A DNA stretch of 47,353 nt from Verrucomicrobiota bacterium (GTDB taxonomy: Bacteria > Verrucomicrobiota > Verrucomicrobiia > Verrucomicrobiales > DEV007): positions 1 to 47,353 of the forward strand of contig PKCI01000019.1 in the NCBI GenBank assembly GCA_002862135.1, in the 5' to 3' direction. Shown in pieces: positions 8,900-17,529 of the stretch; the first letter of the stretch is position 1, and every line of letters starts with the position of its first letter. The notes beneath the pieces are model-generated. The model worked only from the letters and a program-made list of their open reading frames with translations. It did no database searches and had not been told where the DNA came from. Position numbers and translations under genes: made by a program.

Positions 8900-9071
8900 T
8901 CAACAGCAGTTCACCGGCACGACACACAGGGCTAGCAGGGTGAGTCCTGAGCCACTCCAAGCCCCACCCTGAAACCGCTCCGCATCCCAACCCTCCCCCA
9001 GGGTCTCGTCAATCACCCCACGGCGAACCGAAGGGCCGGAATCGTTGGTCACCACCAACAACCGTGCAAAC
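8900..9071 (-). pseudogene. Possible decayed coding fragment after the ABC-F gene
   Basis: Between the ABC-F stop (9075) and the small gene at 8857, one minus-strand frame without a clear ATG reads ARLLVVTNDSGPSVRRGVID, then a DETLGEGWDAERF stretch, ending at a stop at 8900-8902. It has protein-like composition but no recognisable family and no start apart from GTG codons at 9052 and 9055. It may be a gene remnant or chance. Confidence 0.25.
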
Positions 9072-9074
9072 TAA

Positions 9075-10991
9075 TCACTTCGACGTGGCCTTTTCGTAGG
9101 CGCTACGAATCTCTTCCAGTTCTTCCCAGCGATCGTAAAGTGCCTCGGCTTCATCTCTTCTTTTCTCAAGGGTCTCGCTGAGTTCGCCGGCTGAAGCGGC
9201 ATTCTCAACGTAGAAACCGGGGTCATTCAGTTTGGCCTCCATCTCCTCGATAGCGGTTTCGATTTCGAGAATGGCGTCTTCCATCCCTTCGAGTTCCCTC
9301 TCTTCTTTCCACTTCAATTTACGGGGTTCGTTGGATCGATCCCGCACTCGCTTCTTCTTCGCCGGCTGGGGTTTGGCAGCAGCGGCCACCGCATCGCGAG
9401 CTTTCCGCTTCTGGAGGTAGTAGGAATAGTTCCCCTCGTTAACCGTCACCAGGTCACCACCCTCAAAAACAATGACACGATCACAGACACGATCGAGAAA
9501 CCAGCGGTCGTGACTCACCACGAGCGAAGTTCCAGGGAAGTTGATCAGTGCTTCCTCAAGCACTCGCAAAGTCGGCAGGTCGAGATCGTTGGTCGGCTCG
9601 TCGAGCACGAGAAAGTTCCCGCCCCGCTTCAGGATCTTGGCGAGGAGCACCCGGTTCTTTTCTCCTCCCGACAGATTACCGATCCGGTCGTTAATCCGGT
9701 CATCACTGAAAAGAAATCGCCGCAGGTAGCCGCGCACTGAAATCGACTCGTCCCCAAACTTCACGAAATCAATTCCCTGTGACACTTCCTCGAGCACACT
9801 CTTGTCTTCATCCAGTTCGAGACGGGTCTGGTCGACATAGTTGAACTCCGTTCGTTTGCCAATCGTGACCCGCCCCTCAGCCGGTTCCATCTCACCCTGG
9901 ATCAGCCTCAGCAAAGTTGTCTTACCTGCTCCGTTGGGACCGACAACACCAACGCATTCGCCTTGCTTAAACTCAAGATCGAGTCCCAGAAAGACGGGTT
10001 CTCTTGCATAGAAATGACCCACCTCCTTCAGTTCAACAACGACGTTGGCCAACTTCGGCGGCGTTGGAATCACGAGTTCTACATCAAGCTCCTGCTCCGG
10101 AGCCCTCTGCGCTTTCACCGCGTAAAAATTATCGATGCGACTGCGCTGCTTGGTTCCGCGAGCTTTGACACCGGACCTGACCCACTCGATCTCACGCTTC
10201 AGAAACCGTTGACGCTTTTTCTCAACCTGCTGCTCCCTGTCCTCGCGCTCAGCTTTGCCAGCCAGGTATTCGCTGTAGTTCCCTTCGTAGGAATAAAACC
10301 GCCCATCGGCCAGCTCGACAATCCGCGTGGCGATGCGATCGAGAAAGTAGCGATCATGAGTCACAAAGAGGCAGGCTCCCTGCGCCTGGGCGAGGTATCC
10401 CTCCAACCAGGCAATTGCCTCCGCATCGAGATGGTTAGTGGGTTCGTCGAGGACCAGTAGACCAGGCTGACTGATCAAGGCGTGGCAGAGCCCAACGCGT
10501 CTTTTCTCACCTCCTGATAAATAGCTTACCTGTCGATCTGCAGGCGGTGTCGAGATTTCGCGCATCAGGATCTTGAGTCGCGACTCCAGGTTCCAGCCGT
10601 CGGCATGATCAATGGCCTGCTGCAGTTGCTCTTGCTCGACCGGACTCAGGTTATTCGCAGTTTCAAAGCGTTCGATTTTCCCCAGCAGCTCGGCCGCTCC
10701 AGCGCGGATATTTTCCCCCACCGTTGCCGCGTCGTTGAGTTCAAACTCCTGGGGGAGGTAGCCGGTCACGAGGCCCTGCTTTCGGGAGATCTGTCCCGCA
10801 TCAGCTTCCTCAGTCCCGGCAATAATTTGAAGAAAGGTCGACTTCCCGCAACCGTTGCGTCCGACCAGGCCGACTTTTTCGCCGGGATAAACCGCCAGCG
10901 TCGCTCCGTCGAGAACAGGATCATTCCCGAACGACAGCTCGAGGTGTTTCGCCGAGAGGATTGCATCATTCTGGACAGAAGGGTTTGCCAT
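9075..10991 (-). CDS. uup: ABC-F family ATPase, Uup-like
   Basis: 638 residues with two ABC cassettes and no membrane segments, as in ABC-F proteins, which act on ribosomes or nucleic-acid structures rather than in transport. Cassette 1: Walker A GRNGCGKST (44-52), signature LSGGEKRR, Walker B VLDEPTNHLD. A charged linker (KRQRFLKREIEWVRSGVKAR) joins it to cassette 2: Walker A GPNGAGKTT, LSGGEKNR, VLDEPTNDLD. The basic stretch AKPQPAKKKRVRDRSN and a C-terminal coiled coil of about 80 residues match Uup, whose coiled-coil domain binds DNA. Uup is linked to transposon-excision stability and ribosome-associated functions in E. coli. Family certain; the Uup subclass is likely because of the C-terminal coiled coil. 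Confidence 0.92.
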   Translation of the reverse strand: MANPSVQNDAILSAKHLELSFGNDPVLDGATLAVYPGEKVGLVGRNGCGKSTFLQIIAGTEEADAGQISRKQGLVTGYLPQEFELNDAATVGENIRAGAAELLGKIERFETANNLSPVEQEQLQQAIDHADGWNLESRLKILMREISTPPADRQVSYLSGGEKRRVGLCHALISQPGLLVLDEPTNHLDAEAIAWLEGYLAQAQGACLFVTHDRYFLDRIATRIVELADGRFYSYEGNYSEYLAGKAEREDREQQVEKKRQRFLKREIEWVRSGVKARGTKQRSRIDNFYAVKAQRAPEQELDVELVIPTPPKLANVVVELKEVGHFYAREPVFLGLDLEFKQGECVGVVGPNGAGKTTLLRLIQGEMEPAEGRVTIGKRTEFNYVDQTRLELDEDKSVLEEVSQGIDFVKFGDESISVRGYLRRFLFSDDRINDRIGNLSGGEKNRVLLAKILKRGGNFLVLDEPTNDLDLPTLRVLEEALINFPGTSLVVSHDRWFLDRVCDRVIVFEGGDLVTVNEGNYSYYLQKRKARDAVAAAAKPQPAKKKRVRDRSNEPRKLKWKEERELEGMEDAILEIETAIEEMEAKLNDPGFYVENAASAGELSETLEKRRDEAEALYDRWEELEEIRSAYEKATSK

Positions 10992-11231
10992 GGATCAGGG
11001 ATCGAATGTAGCGAGACGGTGCGACAACTCAACCCTGTTAGGTCGGCGGCTCGACAGCCATGGATCAACCTGACTCTCTTTCAACACCCTTAACCCGAAA
11101 CGGGACGGACCGGGCTCGACCGTTTTGCCGGCCCTATTGTCATCCTGTCTACAGGAAAGCCCAATGGTCTCTACTGTTTCTGATGCCCAACCTCAGCCAG
11201 CGCCTTGACCTGATGCAGGAGTTCCTGAAAG

Positions 11232-12677
11232 ATGCTCCCGATGAAATTCCTGCGCTTTCTATTCCTTTTCCTCGCACTGGCAGCCACGGCGACGCTCCGT
11301 GCGGAACAGCCCAACATCATTCTCATCCTCGCCGATGACATGGGCTACGGTGACCTTGGGTTTACCGGCTCAGAGCATCTGCGTACGCCCCACCTCGACG
11401 CGCTGGCTGGATCCGGAGTTTTCTGCGAACAGGGCTACGTCTCTAGCCCGGTGTGTTCTCCTTCGCGGGCAGGTCTCCTCACGGGTCGCGACCCGCGCCG
11501 CTTCGGCTACCAGGGCAACCTTAACAAGGGCGACGACGCCTACCCGACACGACCCGAGCTGCTCGGCCTGCCTCCCGGCGAACATACCCTCGGTGATCAC
11601 CTCAAGAACGCGGGTTACGCCACTGCCCTGATCGGCAAGTGGCACCAGGGCATGGGCGAGGGCTTTCACCCCAATGAACGCGGCTTCGATTACTTCTGTG
11701 GCATGCTCCGAGGAAGCCACAGCTACTTCCCGACTCAGGGCAAACACAGCATTGAGCGCAACGGCACGCCCGTGGAAGAATTCTCCAATGACTACCTGAC
11801 TGACTTCTTCACCGACGAAGGACTCGCTTGGATGAAAGAACAAACTGAAGCCGACAAACCCTGGTTCGTTTTCATGTCCTACAACGCTCCCCACGGTCCT
11901 ATGCACGCGACCGAGGAAGACCTCGCCCTCTTTCCCCATATCAAGGACGGGAAACGCCGCACCTACGCTGCGATGATGTGGGCGCTCGATCGTGGAGTCG
12001 GACAGATTCGCGATTGGCTCACAGAGAGTGGAGAACTGGAGAACACGATCATCGTTTTCTTCTCCGACAACGGAGGCCCCGCCAACAACGCGAGCTGGAA
12101 TGGTCCTTTGTCAGGAGGCAAAGGCTGCCTCAAGGAAGGCGGCATCCGCGTTCCCATGATCTGGTCCTGGCCCGGCACTCTTCCGGAGAAGACTCGCTAC
12201 CAGTCTCCCGCTTCGGCCCTCGACCTCCTTCCCACCTTCCTCGCCGCCGCCGGCAGTGAACCGCTTCCCGTCCGCGAACGGCTCAGCCACGAAGACAGAG
12301 GCAACTACACAAAGTATGCAAAGCAGTATGGTGACTACGAAGGCATCGACCTCCTCCCCCTGCTCAAGGGAGAATCCGAGCCACCCCACCGCGCGCTCTA
12401 CTGGCGGTTGCAGGGGCAGGCCGTGGTGCTCGATGGAGACGACAAGCTTTGTCGCCCGTCTCATCGTCCCGCGCAACTCTTCAATCCAGTCAATGATCCG
12501 GGCGAACTATCGGACCTCACCTCTCCCGGCGACGAACGGTTTCTTGAGCTATTCCAGCAGCTCAGCGACTGGGAAATGACGCTGCCGACCGACCCGCTCT
12601 GGGGCTCTTCCCCCTACTGGCAGGGGCCCAGCGCCAGGTATTACGACGAAATGCTGCCTGTCGCCGAGCCGGAATAG
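11232..12677 (+). CDS. Secreted arylsulfatase-type sulfatase
   Basis: 481 residues; ATGs at 11232 and 11241 both give a signal peptide (MLPMKFLRFLFLFLALAATA), and I give the first. PNIILILADDMGYGDLGFTG supplies the N-terminal metal ligands and SPVCSPSRAGLLTG the formylglycine Cys at residue 75. IGKWHQG and FFSDNGGPANN are further active-site blocks. It ends in the usual sulfatase C-terminal subdomain (LFNPVNDPGELSDL). It acts outside the cytoplasm on an unknown sulfate ester. It diverges from the ABC-F gene, with 240 bases between them that hold no convincing gene, and is followed by the decayed propeller gene. Confidence 0.93.
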   Translation: MLPMKFLRFLFLFLALAATATLRAEQPNIILILADDMGYGDLGFTGSEHLRTPHLDALAGSGVFCEQGYVSSPVCSPSRAGLLTGRDPRRFGYQGNLNKGDDAYPTRPELLGLPPGEHTLGDHLKNAGYATALIGKWHQGMGEGFHPNERGFDYFCGMLRGSHSYFPTQGKHSIERNGTPVEEFSNDYLTDFFTDEGLAWMKEQTEADKPWFVFMSYNAPHGPMHATEEDLALFPHIKDGKRRTYAAMMWALDRGVGQIRDWLTESGELENTIIVFFSDNGGPANNASWNGPLSGGKGCLKEGGIRVPMIWSWPGTLPEKTRYQSPASALDLLPTFLAAAGSEPLPVRERLSHEDRGNYTKYAKQYGDYEGIDLLPLLKGESEPPHRALYWRLQGQAVVLDGDDKLCRPSHRPAQLFNPVNDPGELSDLTSPGDERFLELFQQLSDWEMTLPTDPLWGSSPYWQGPSARYYDEMLPVAEPE

Positions 12678-12758
12678 TCAGGGGTATCAGACATCGATCA
12701 CGCCATATTCCTACGTGGCAGAGTCGGGGACGTCGGTTCTACCCCAGTAACCCCGCCT

Positions 12759-13468
12759 TTGAAGTTGATTTCCACTTTTCTGACTGTTCTCGCCTGCACC
12801 GGCCTCGCTATGGCCGGGGTCTGGCTTCAGCGTGCCGACCCCAACGGCAATCTGAGCAGTGCGAACGAGATGCCTGTCGAATGGAGCGTTGCGCTCGACG
12901 AGCGCATTCACTGGAGGATCACGCTTCCTGAGACCGGTCAGAACACCCCAACTGTTTTCGGAAACAAAGTCTTTTTTCCACCTACAAACTCTTCGAAGCC
13001 GACGCCACCATCGGCAGAAACATCATCGCCTCGTGCTGTGATGCCAAGACAGGTGAAGTCAATGGAAGCGAGACATCCCTGCGCAGTATGACCTTCGGCT
13101 TTCGGGCTGCTTCAACGACAGCACCTCCCAAGTGCCGCGAGCAAGATGGAGGCCCTGACCATTGTGCCGAGCGAGATATTAAACTCCCGCGGTCTCATCG
13201 TCTTTGATGACAAACGATCAAACGGAAACGGCTGGAGAGATATTGGATCTCCTTCTCCCTCGGTTGCCGGCAAACGCCTGTATATCCCCACCATGACCGG
13301 CACCGTCTACGTCATCGACTGGAATGTCGAGACCTTCGACGAAAACGCCGTCGTCGCCATCAACGATCTCGGCCTTGCCGGAAACTCCTACCAGCGTGGC
13401 TCCCTGTCCTTTGCCAATGGAAAAATCTTCGCCACACGATTCAGGAGTTGATCTGTATCGGCAAATAA
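12759..13468 (+). pseudogene. Decayed PQQ-type beta-propeller protein (BamB-like)
   Basis: Coding sense appears in several frames in one direction. The frame opening at 12759 (TTG) reads a signal peptide and then HWRITLPETGQNTPTVFGNK. After the six-T run at 12972-12977 the sense moves to another frame (TYKLFEADATIGRNIIASCC), as if one T were lost. A third frame near 13100 gives LSGCFNDSTSQ, where the family has its conserved Asn-Asp-Ser-Thr block. From 13146 a frame reads IVPSEILNSRGLIVFDDKRS and RLYIPTMTGTVYVIDW; it stops at 13449-13451, while the natural ending HTIQELICIGK lies in a neighbouring frame (stop 13466-13468). Total coding length is far below the roughly 400 or more residues expected of such propellers, so the centre is deleted as well. 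Not functional. Confidence 0.75.
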
Positions 13469-13505
13469 TCTTACTCCTACTCTGAATCATACTCTTACTT
13501 CCAAA

Positions 13506-14885
13506 ATGAAAGCCCTCTTACTCTCTGCCCTTTCCTTGTTCGCCTTCGTCGCCCAAGCCGCGGAAAAGCCCAATGTCATATACATCCTTGCGGATGACCT
13601 CGGCTATGGCGACCTTTCCTGCTACGGCCAGGAAAAGCTCTCCACGCCGAGCATTGACCGACTCGCCACCGAGGGCCTCAAGTTCACCAACCATTACTCC
13701 GGCAACACCGTCTGCACACCCTCACGTGCTGTCCTCATGACAGGTCTGCATTCAGGACGCTGCTATGTTCGCGGCAATCTCAGAGGCGAAAACGGCGCCG
13801 CCCTCAAGCCCGAGTGGACGGTGCTGCCCGAAGTCTTCAAAGCCGCTGGCTACGCCACGGGAGGTTTCGGCAAATGGGGCCTCGGATACACCAATGCTGA
13901 GGGCCCCCCTAATCCGCTCAGCCACGGATTCGATACCTATGCCGGCTGGAAGAGCCAGATGATCGCTCACACCTACTACCCGTCTTCTTGGGTGGTCGAC
14001 GGAGAAGAGCTCCCCTTAGACGGCGAGACTTACGTGCACGACCTCATCATGCAGAAGGCCTTCGACTTCATCAAAGAGAACGGTGAGTCCGGCGATCCCT
14101 TCTTCTGCTACATCCCCACCGGCGTTCCGCACGCCGCGATGCAGGCACCTGCCGAGTTCCACGAGAAGTGGCGCAAGAAGTTCCCCGAGTTCGAAAACAA
14201 GATCGGCAAATACGGAGCCGGCCCTGACGAAGAGTGCCCCGACGTCATCAACCCCATCGCTGGCTACGCCGCGATGATGGAAAACCTCGACAATCAGATC
14301 GGCCACATCCTCGACATGCTCAAAGAAATGGGTATCGATGAGAACACACTCGTCATGTTCTCCAGCGACAACGGCGCGCACAAGGAGGGCGGCCACGACC
14401 CGACCTTCTGGAACTCCACCGGCTCTCTCCGCGGTCACAAGCGCGACATGCACGAAGGCGGCATTCGCACGCCGATGCTGGCCCGCTGGCCCGGCACCAT
14501 CAAAGCCGGCACCACCACCAATCATCTCAGCTGCTTCCAAGACGTCCTGCCTACCGTTGCCGAGATCGTAGGTCAGCCTGCTCCTGATGATATCGATGGC
14601 GTCTCCTTCCTCACCACCCTCACTGGTGAAGGCAAGCAAACCACACATGACTACCTCTACTGGGAATTCTGCAAAGGTGAAAACCAGGACATCTTCTCTC
14701 AGGCCGTTCGTCAGGGTAAGTGGAAAGCCTACCTGCAGGCGAAAAAGCCGATCGAACTCTACGATCTGGAAGAGGACCCCTACGAAGAGAACGATCTCGC
14801 GGCTTCCATGCCCGAGAAAGTGGAAGAGATGAAGAAAATTATCGCCGACGCGCACGTTCCTCTCCCGACCCAGAAGAAAAACTGA
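13506..14885 (+). CDS. Secreted arylsulfatase-type sulfatase
   Basis: 459 residues with a signal peptide (MKALLLSALSLFAFVAQA). N-terminal metal site PNVIYILADDLGYGDLSCYG; formylglycine Cys at residue 70 in TVCTPSRAVLMTG; GKWGLGY in the place of the usual GKWHLG block; and MFSSDNGAHKEGGHD later on. The His of GKWHLG is replaced by Gly, a variation found in a subset of sulfatases; it may alter substrate choice. It is followed after 9 bases by a second sulfatase in the same direction, so the two, and probably the hypothetical gene at 16522, form an operon. It acts in the periplasm or outside the cell. Substrate unknown. Confidence 0.94.
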   Translation: MKALLLSALSLFAFVAQAAEKPNVIYILADDLGYGDLSCYGQEKLSTPSIDRLATEGLKFTNHYSGNTVCTPSRAVLMTGLHSGRCYVRGNLRGENGAALKPEWTVLPEVFKAAGYATGGFGKWGLGYTNAEGPPNPLSHGFDTYAGWKSQMIAHTYYPSSWVVDGEELPLDGETYVHDLIMQKAFDFIKENGESGDPFFCYIPTGVPHAAMQAPAEFHEKWRKKFPEFENKIGKYGAGPDEECPDVINPIAGYAAMMENLDNQIGHILDMLKEMGIDENTLVMFSSDNGAHKEGGHDPTFWNSTGSLRGHKRDMHEGGIRTPMLARWPGTIKAGTTTNHLSCFQDVLPTVAEIVGQPAPDDIDGVSFLTTLTGEGKQTTHDYLYWEFCKGENQDIFSQAVRQGKWKAYLQAKKPIELYDLEEDPYEENDLAASMPEKVEEMKKIIADAHVPLPTQKKN

Positions 14886-14894
14886 GATCCTGAC

Positions 14895-16436
14895 ATGCGT
14901 TCCTTTCCTGTCACCATCCTTGCGGCCCTTTTATTATCCACTGCGGCGGCCGACAGCCGAAGCGAAGAGGTGTCTGCCGGAGGCAAACCCAACATTGTCG
15001 TCTTCCTCGTCGACGACATGGGCTTAATGGATACTTCCGTGCCGTTTCTCACTGACGAGGACGGCAATCCGGAGATCCACCCGCTCAACGAATTCTACCG
15101 CACCCCCGGAATCGCGCGCCTCGCTGCCACGGGGACGCGCTTCAGCCAGTTCTATGCCATGAGCGTGTGCTCTCCGACGCGGGTGTCGATCATGAACGGC
15201 CAAACCTCGGCGCGTCACACCACGACGCAGTTCATCAAACCGGAAAACAAGAACACCGGCACACTCGGTCCGAGAGCCTGGAAATGGGAAGGCTTCGTCG
15301 AAGGCGATATCACTCTCCCAGCCCTGCTTCGCGAGGTCGGTTACCGCACCATTCACGCAGGTAAAGCCCACTTCGGCCCCAACGGTTCTTTCGCCAGCGA
15401 CCCGACCAACCTTGGCTTCGACATCAACATCGGTGGCTGCGCCTACGGCCAGCCCGGTAGCTACTATGGTACCGATCATTTCGGCTGGGCCAAGAAGGGC
15501 CGTGAAAAGCGGGCCGTTCCCGGTCTCGAAAAATACCACGGCAAGGACATCTTCCTGACCGAAGCCCTCACACTCGAGATCAACAAGGCCATCACTGAGG
15601 CGGTTGAAGAGGAGAAACCTTTCTTCGCCTACATGTCCCACTACGCAGTCCACACTCCGTTTCAGAGTGACGAGCGCTTCGCACGCAACTACAGCGACGT
15701 CGGTAAGAAGAGCCTCGGCGCCTATGCCACCCTCATCGAGGGGATGGACAAGTCACTCAACGATATGCTCGATCACCTCGAAGAACTCGGTGTGGCAGAG
15801 AACACCCTCGTCATGTTCCTCGGCGACAACGGCAGCGATGCGCCAGCAGGTGGCACTCACGACATCGCGAGCTCTGCGCCGCTCCGCGCCAAGAAAGGCA
15901 CCCACTACGAAGGCGGCATGCGGGTGCCGTTTATCGCCTCGTGGGCCAAACCGGATCCTGAGAACGCGTTTCAAAAAGAGCGCCCCATTCCATCGGGCGT
16001 CATCAACAGCACGGACATCGGGGTGGTTTACGACGTGTTTACGACCGCACTCGACGTCGCCGGCGGAGACTACGGCAATCATGTCGTCGACGGAATCGAC
16101 CTCACCCCTGTTTTCTCTTCAGCCACAGGCTCGACCTCAAGCCGTGAGTTTCTCATGCACTTCCCTCACAGTCACCGGAGCTCTTACTTTACCGCCTTTC
16201 GCAAAGGAGACTGGAAGCTGATCTATCACTACGACAAACCTTCAGGCCCTTCCGACGATAAAGTGGAACTCTTTAATTTGAGCGAAGATCGAAATGAGTC
16301 CTTCAATCTCGTATTATCCAACCCTGAAAAACTCCGGGAAATGATGGAAGCCATGAAGGCAGCACTCGAAGAATCTGGCGCGCAATTACCGCTCTCCAAA
16401 GACGGTGGCGAGCCTCACCTCCCCTCTCTCCATTAA
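14895..16436 (+). CDS. Secreted sulfatase
   Basis: 513 residues, with a signal peptide over about residues 1-20. KPNIVVFLVDDMGLMD carries the N-terminal metal ligands. The active site is SVCSPTRVSIMNG, a C-x-P-T-R variant with the formylglycine Cys at residue 92. An insertion of about 20 residues (FLTDEDGNPEIHPLNEFYRT) lies between the first metal site and the Cys, making it longer than its neighbours. HAGKAHFGPNG stands where other sulfatases have GKWHLG, and GDNGSDAPAGG gives the later metal site. The ATG lies 9 bases after the preceding stop, so translation is probably coupled to the upstream sulfatase. It is a different subfamily from its neighbour, suggesting complementary specificity on one substrate (inference). 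Confidence 0.93.
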   Translation: MRSFPVTILAALLLSTAAADSRSEEVSAGGKPNIVVFLVDDMGLMDTSVPFLTDEDGNPEIHPLNEFYRTPGIARLAATGTRFSQFYAMSVCSPTRVSIMNGQTSARHTTTQFIKPENKNTGTLGPRAWKWEGFVEGDITLPALLREVGYRTIHAGKAHFGPNGSFASDPTNLGFDINIGGCAYGQPGSYYGTDHFGWAKKGREKRAVPGLEKYHGKDIFLTEALTLEINKAITEAVEEEKPFFAYMSHYAVHTPFQSDERFARNYSDVGKKSLGAYATLIEGMDKSLNDMLDHLEELGVAENTLVMFLGDNGSDAPAGGTHDIASSAPLRAKKGTHYEGGMRVPFIASWAKPDPENAFQKERPIPSGVINSTDIGVVYDVFTTALDVAGGDYGNHVVDGIDLTPVFSSATGSTSSREFLMHFPHSHRSSYFTAFRKGDWKLIYHYDKPSGPSDDKVELFNLSEDRNESFNLVLSNPEKLREMMEAMKAALEESGAQLPLSKDGGEPHLPSLH

Positions 16437-16521
16437 CCTTGCTCCACCGGCTCAAATTCGGGAAGAAACCGTGGCGCTCTTGCGTCACTTTATTCTCTTC
16501 TCCAAACGCGAATAGTGACAT

Positions 16522-17178
16522 ATGCGAATGTTTCACCCTTTCGTTTGCCTGGCATGTGTGTGCTTCATAAGTTCTTTGCAGGCATTAGAGTTGCCAACTC
16601 CCGTTGGCGAAGAGGATTTCAAAGCCCTGTCGGAACTCTCCCCTTTCTCACGTCCGCTCGATCTTTCCGAAACTCTCTCCTTGACCGGATTCGCCCGCAT
16701 TGGAGAGGAATCTGTCATCACCCTTCGCGATTCCGAATCCAAGAAGAGCCACCTCGTCTCTGGTGATACCAATGATGAAGGCTGGAAGCTCGTAGAAATG
16801 TCCTCTGACGGTGATTACGGATCCGAAAGCACTTTTGCCAATATCGCCATTGCCGGCGGTGAAATCGTCGAACTGCGCTTCGACGCCGAACGGCTTGATT
16901 CCGAGCACATGCGTCACCGCGCCGGCGGAAAAAACAGTGGGCCACCTCGTGACAATCGACTTCCCCCTACCGAGGAAGAAAAAGAGAAGTGGGGCAAATA
17001 CATCAAGGAGCGCATGAGTAAACTCTCGGAAACTCAGCGTAAAGAGATCGGCCGCATCATGGGAGAAAGGATGAAAGCAGTGAGTCAAAAGATGAGCGAT
17101 CGCCAGAAGGGCGAAATGTTTGTCCGCATCATGGATTACGTCGAGAAACAGGGCTCCTCATCCGGGATGGGCAAATAG
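16522..17178 (+). CDS. Hypothetical secreted protein with helical C-terminus
   Basis: 218 residues. A signal peptide covers about residues 1-22 (MRMFHPFVCLACVCFISSLQ). The middle (SLTGFARIGEESVITLRD, GWKLVEM, VELRFDAE) looks like a small beta-domain of the kind seen in periplasmic proteins that describe a property applied to a surface structure; I cannot name it. Residues about 150-212 form a charged helical region (EEKEKWGKYIKERMSKLSET and on). It lies 85 bases after the sulfatase pair and may belong to the same transcript. No catalytic motif seen. Confidence 0.75.
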   Translation: MRMFHPFVCLACVCFISSLQALELPTPVGEEDFKALSELSPFSRPLDLSETLSLTGFARIGEESVITLRDSESKKSHLVSGDTNDEGWKLVEMSSDGDYGSESTFANIAIAGGEIVELRFDAERLDSEHMRHRAGGKNSGPPRDNRLPPTEEEKEKWGKYIKERMSKLSETQRKEIGRIMGERMKAVSQKMSDRQKGEMFVRIMDYVEKQGSSSGMGK

Positions 17179-17339
17179 CGTTCTCCACACCTTCTCCATC
17201 CCTATCCCCATTTCCTCCCGGCTGCTTAACGCTCTTTCAGAGTCTCGTGTCAGGTTACAGGCTGAGTTAAGGAATACCACGGACTCCTCCCACTCTACCT
17301 CTAATTAGCCTTTACTCTGCTTTGTTGTGGCGATAAGCG

Positions 17340-17477
17340 GCAGCCGGGTCAAAGGAAAGCAAAGAGGGACTCGAGCACATCGGTGACCTCCACGGAGAAG
17401 TGCGCGACAGTGTTATCACCTCCCCCCACAGCATCGCCTTCGCTAATGACGGGAACGTCATCGTTACCGAATGGTAA
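17340..17477 (+). pseudogene. C-terminal remnant of an NHL-repeat beta-propeller protein
   Basis: The 351-base gap between 17178 and 17530 holds one short coding remnant: the frame reading EHIGDLHGEVRDSVITSPHS then IAFANDGNVIVTEW, ending at TAA 17475-17477. This matches the last blade of NHL-type propellers (SPHS-x-A-x-x-x-DGN-x-x-V-x-EW). There is no start and only part of one blade, so the rest of the gene has been lost. The other bases of the gap show no gene. Confidence 0.6.
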
Positions 17478-17529
17478 CCGAATCGGCTATGTTCTCTGTT
17501 GGAACCTCAACCGTTAACGGCAATTCAAC

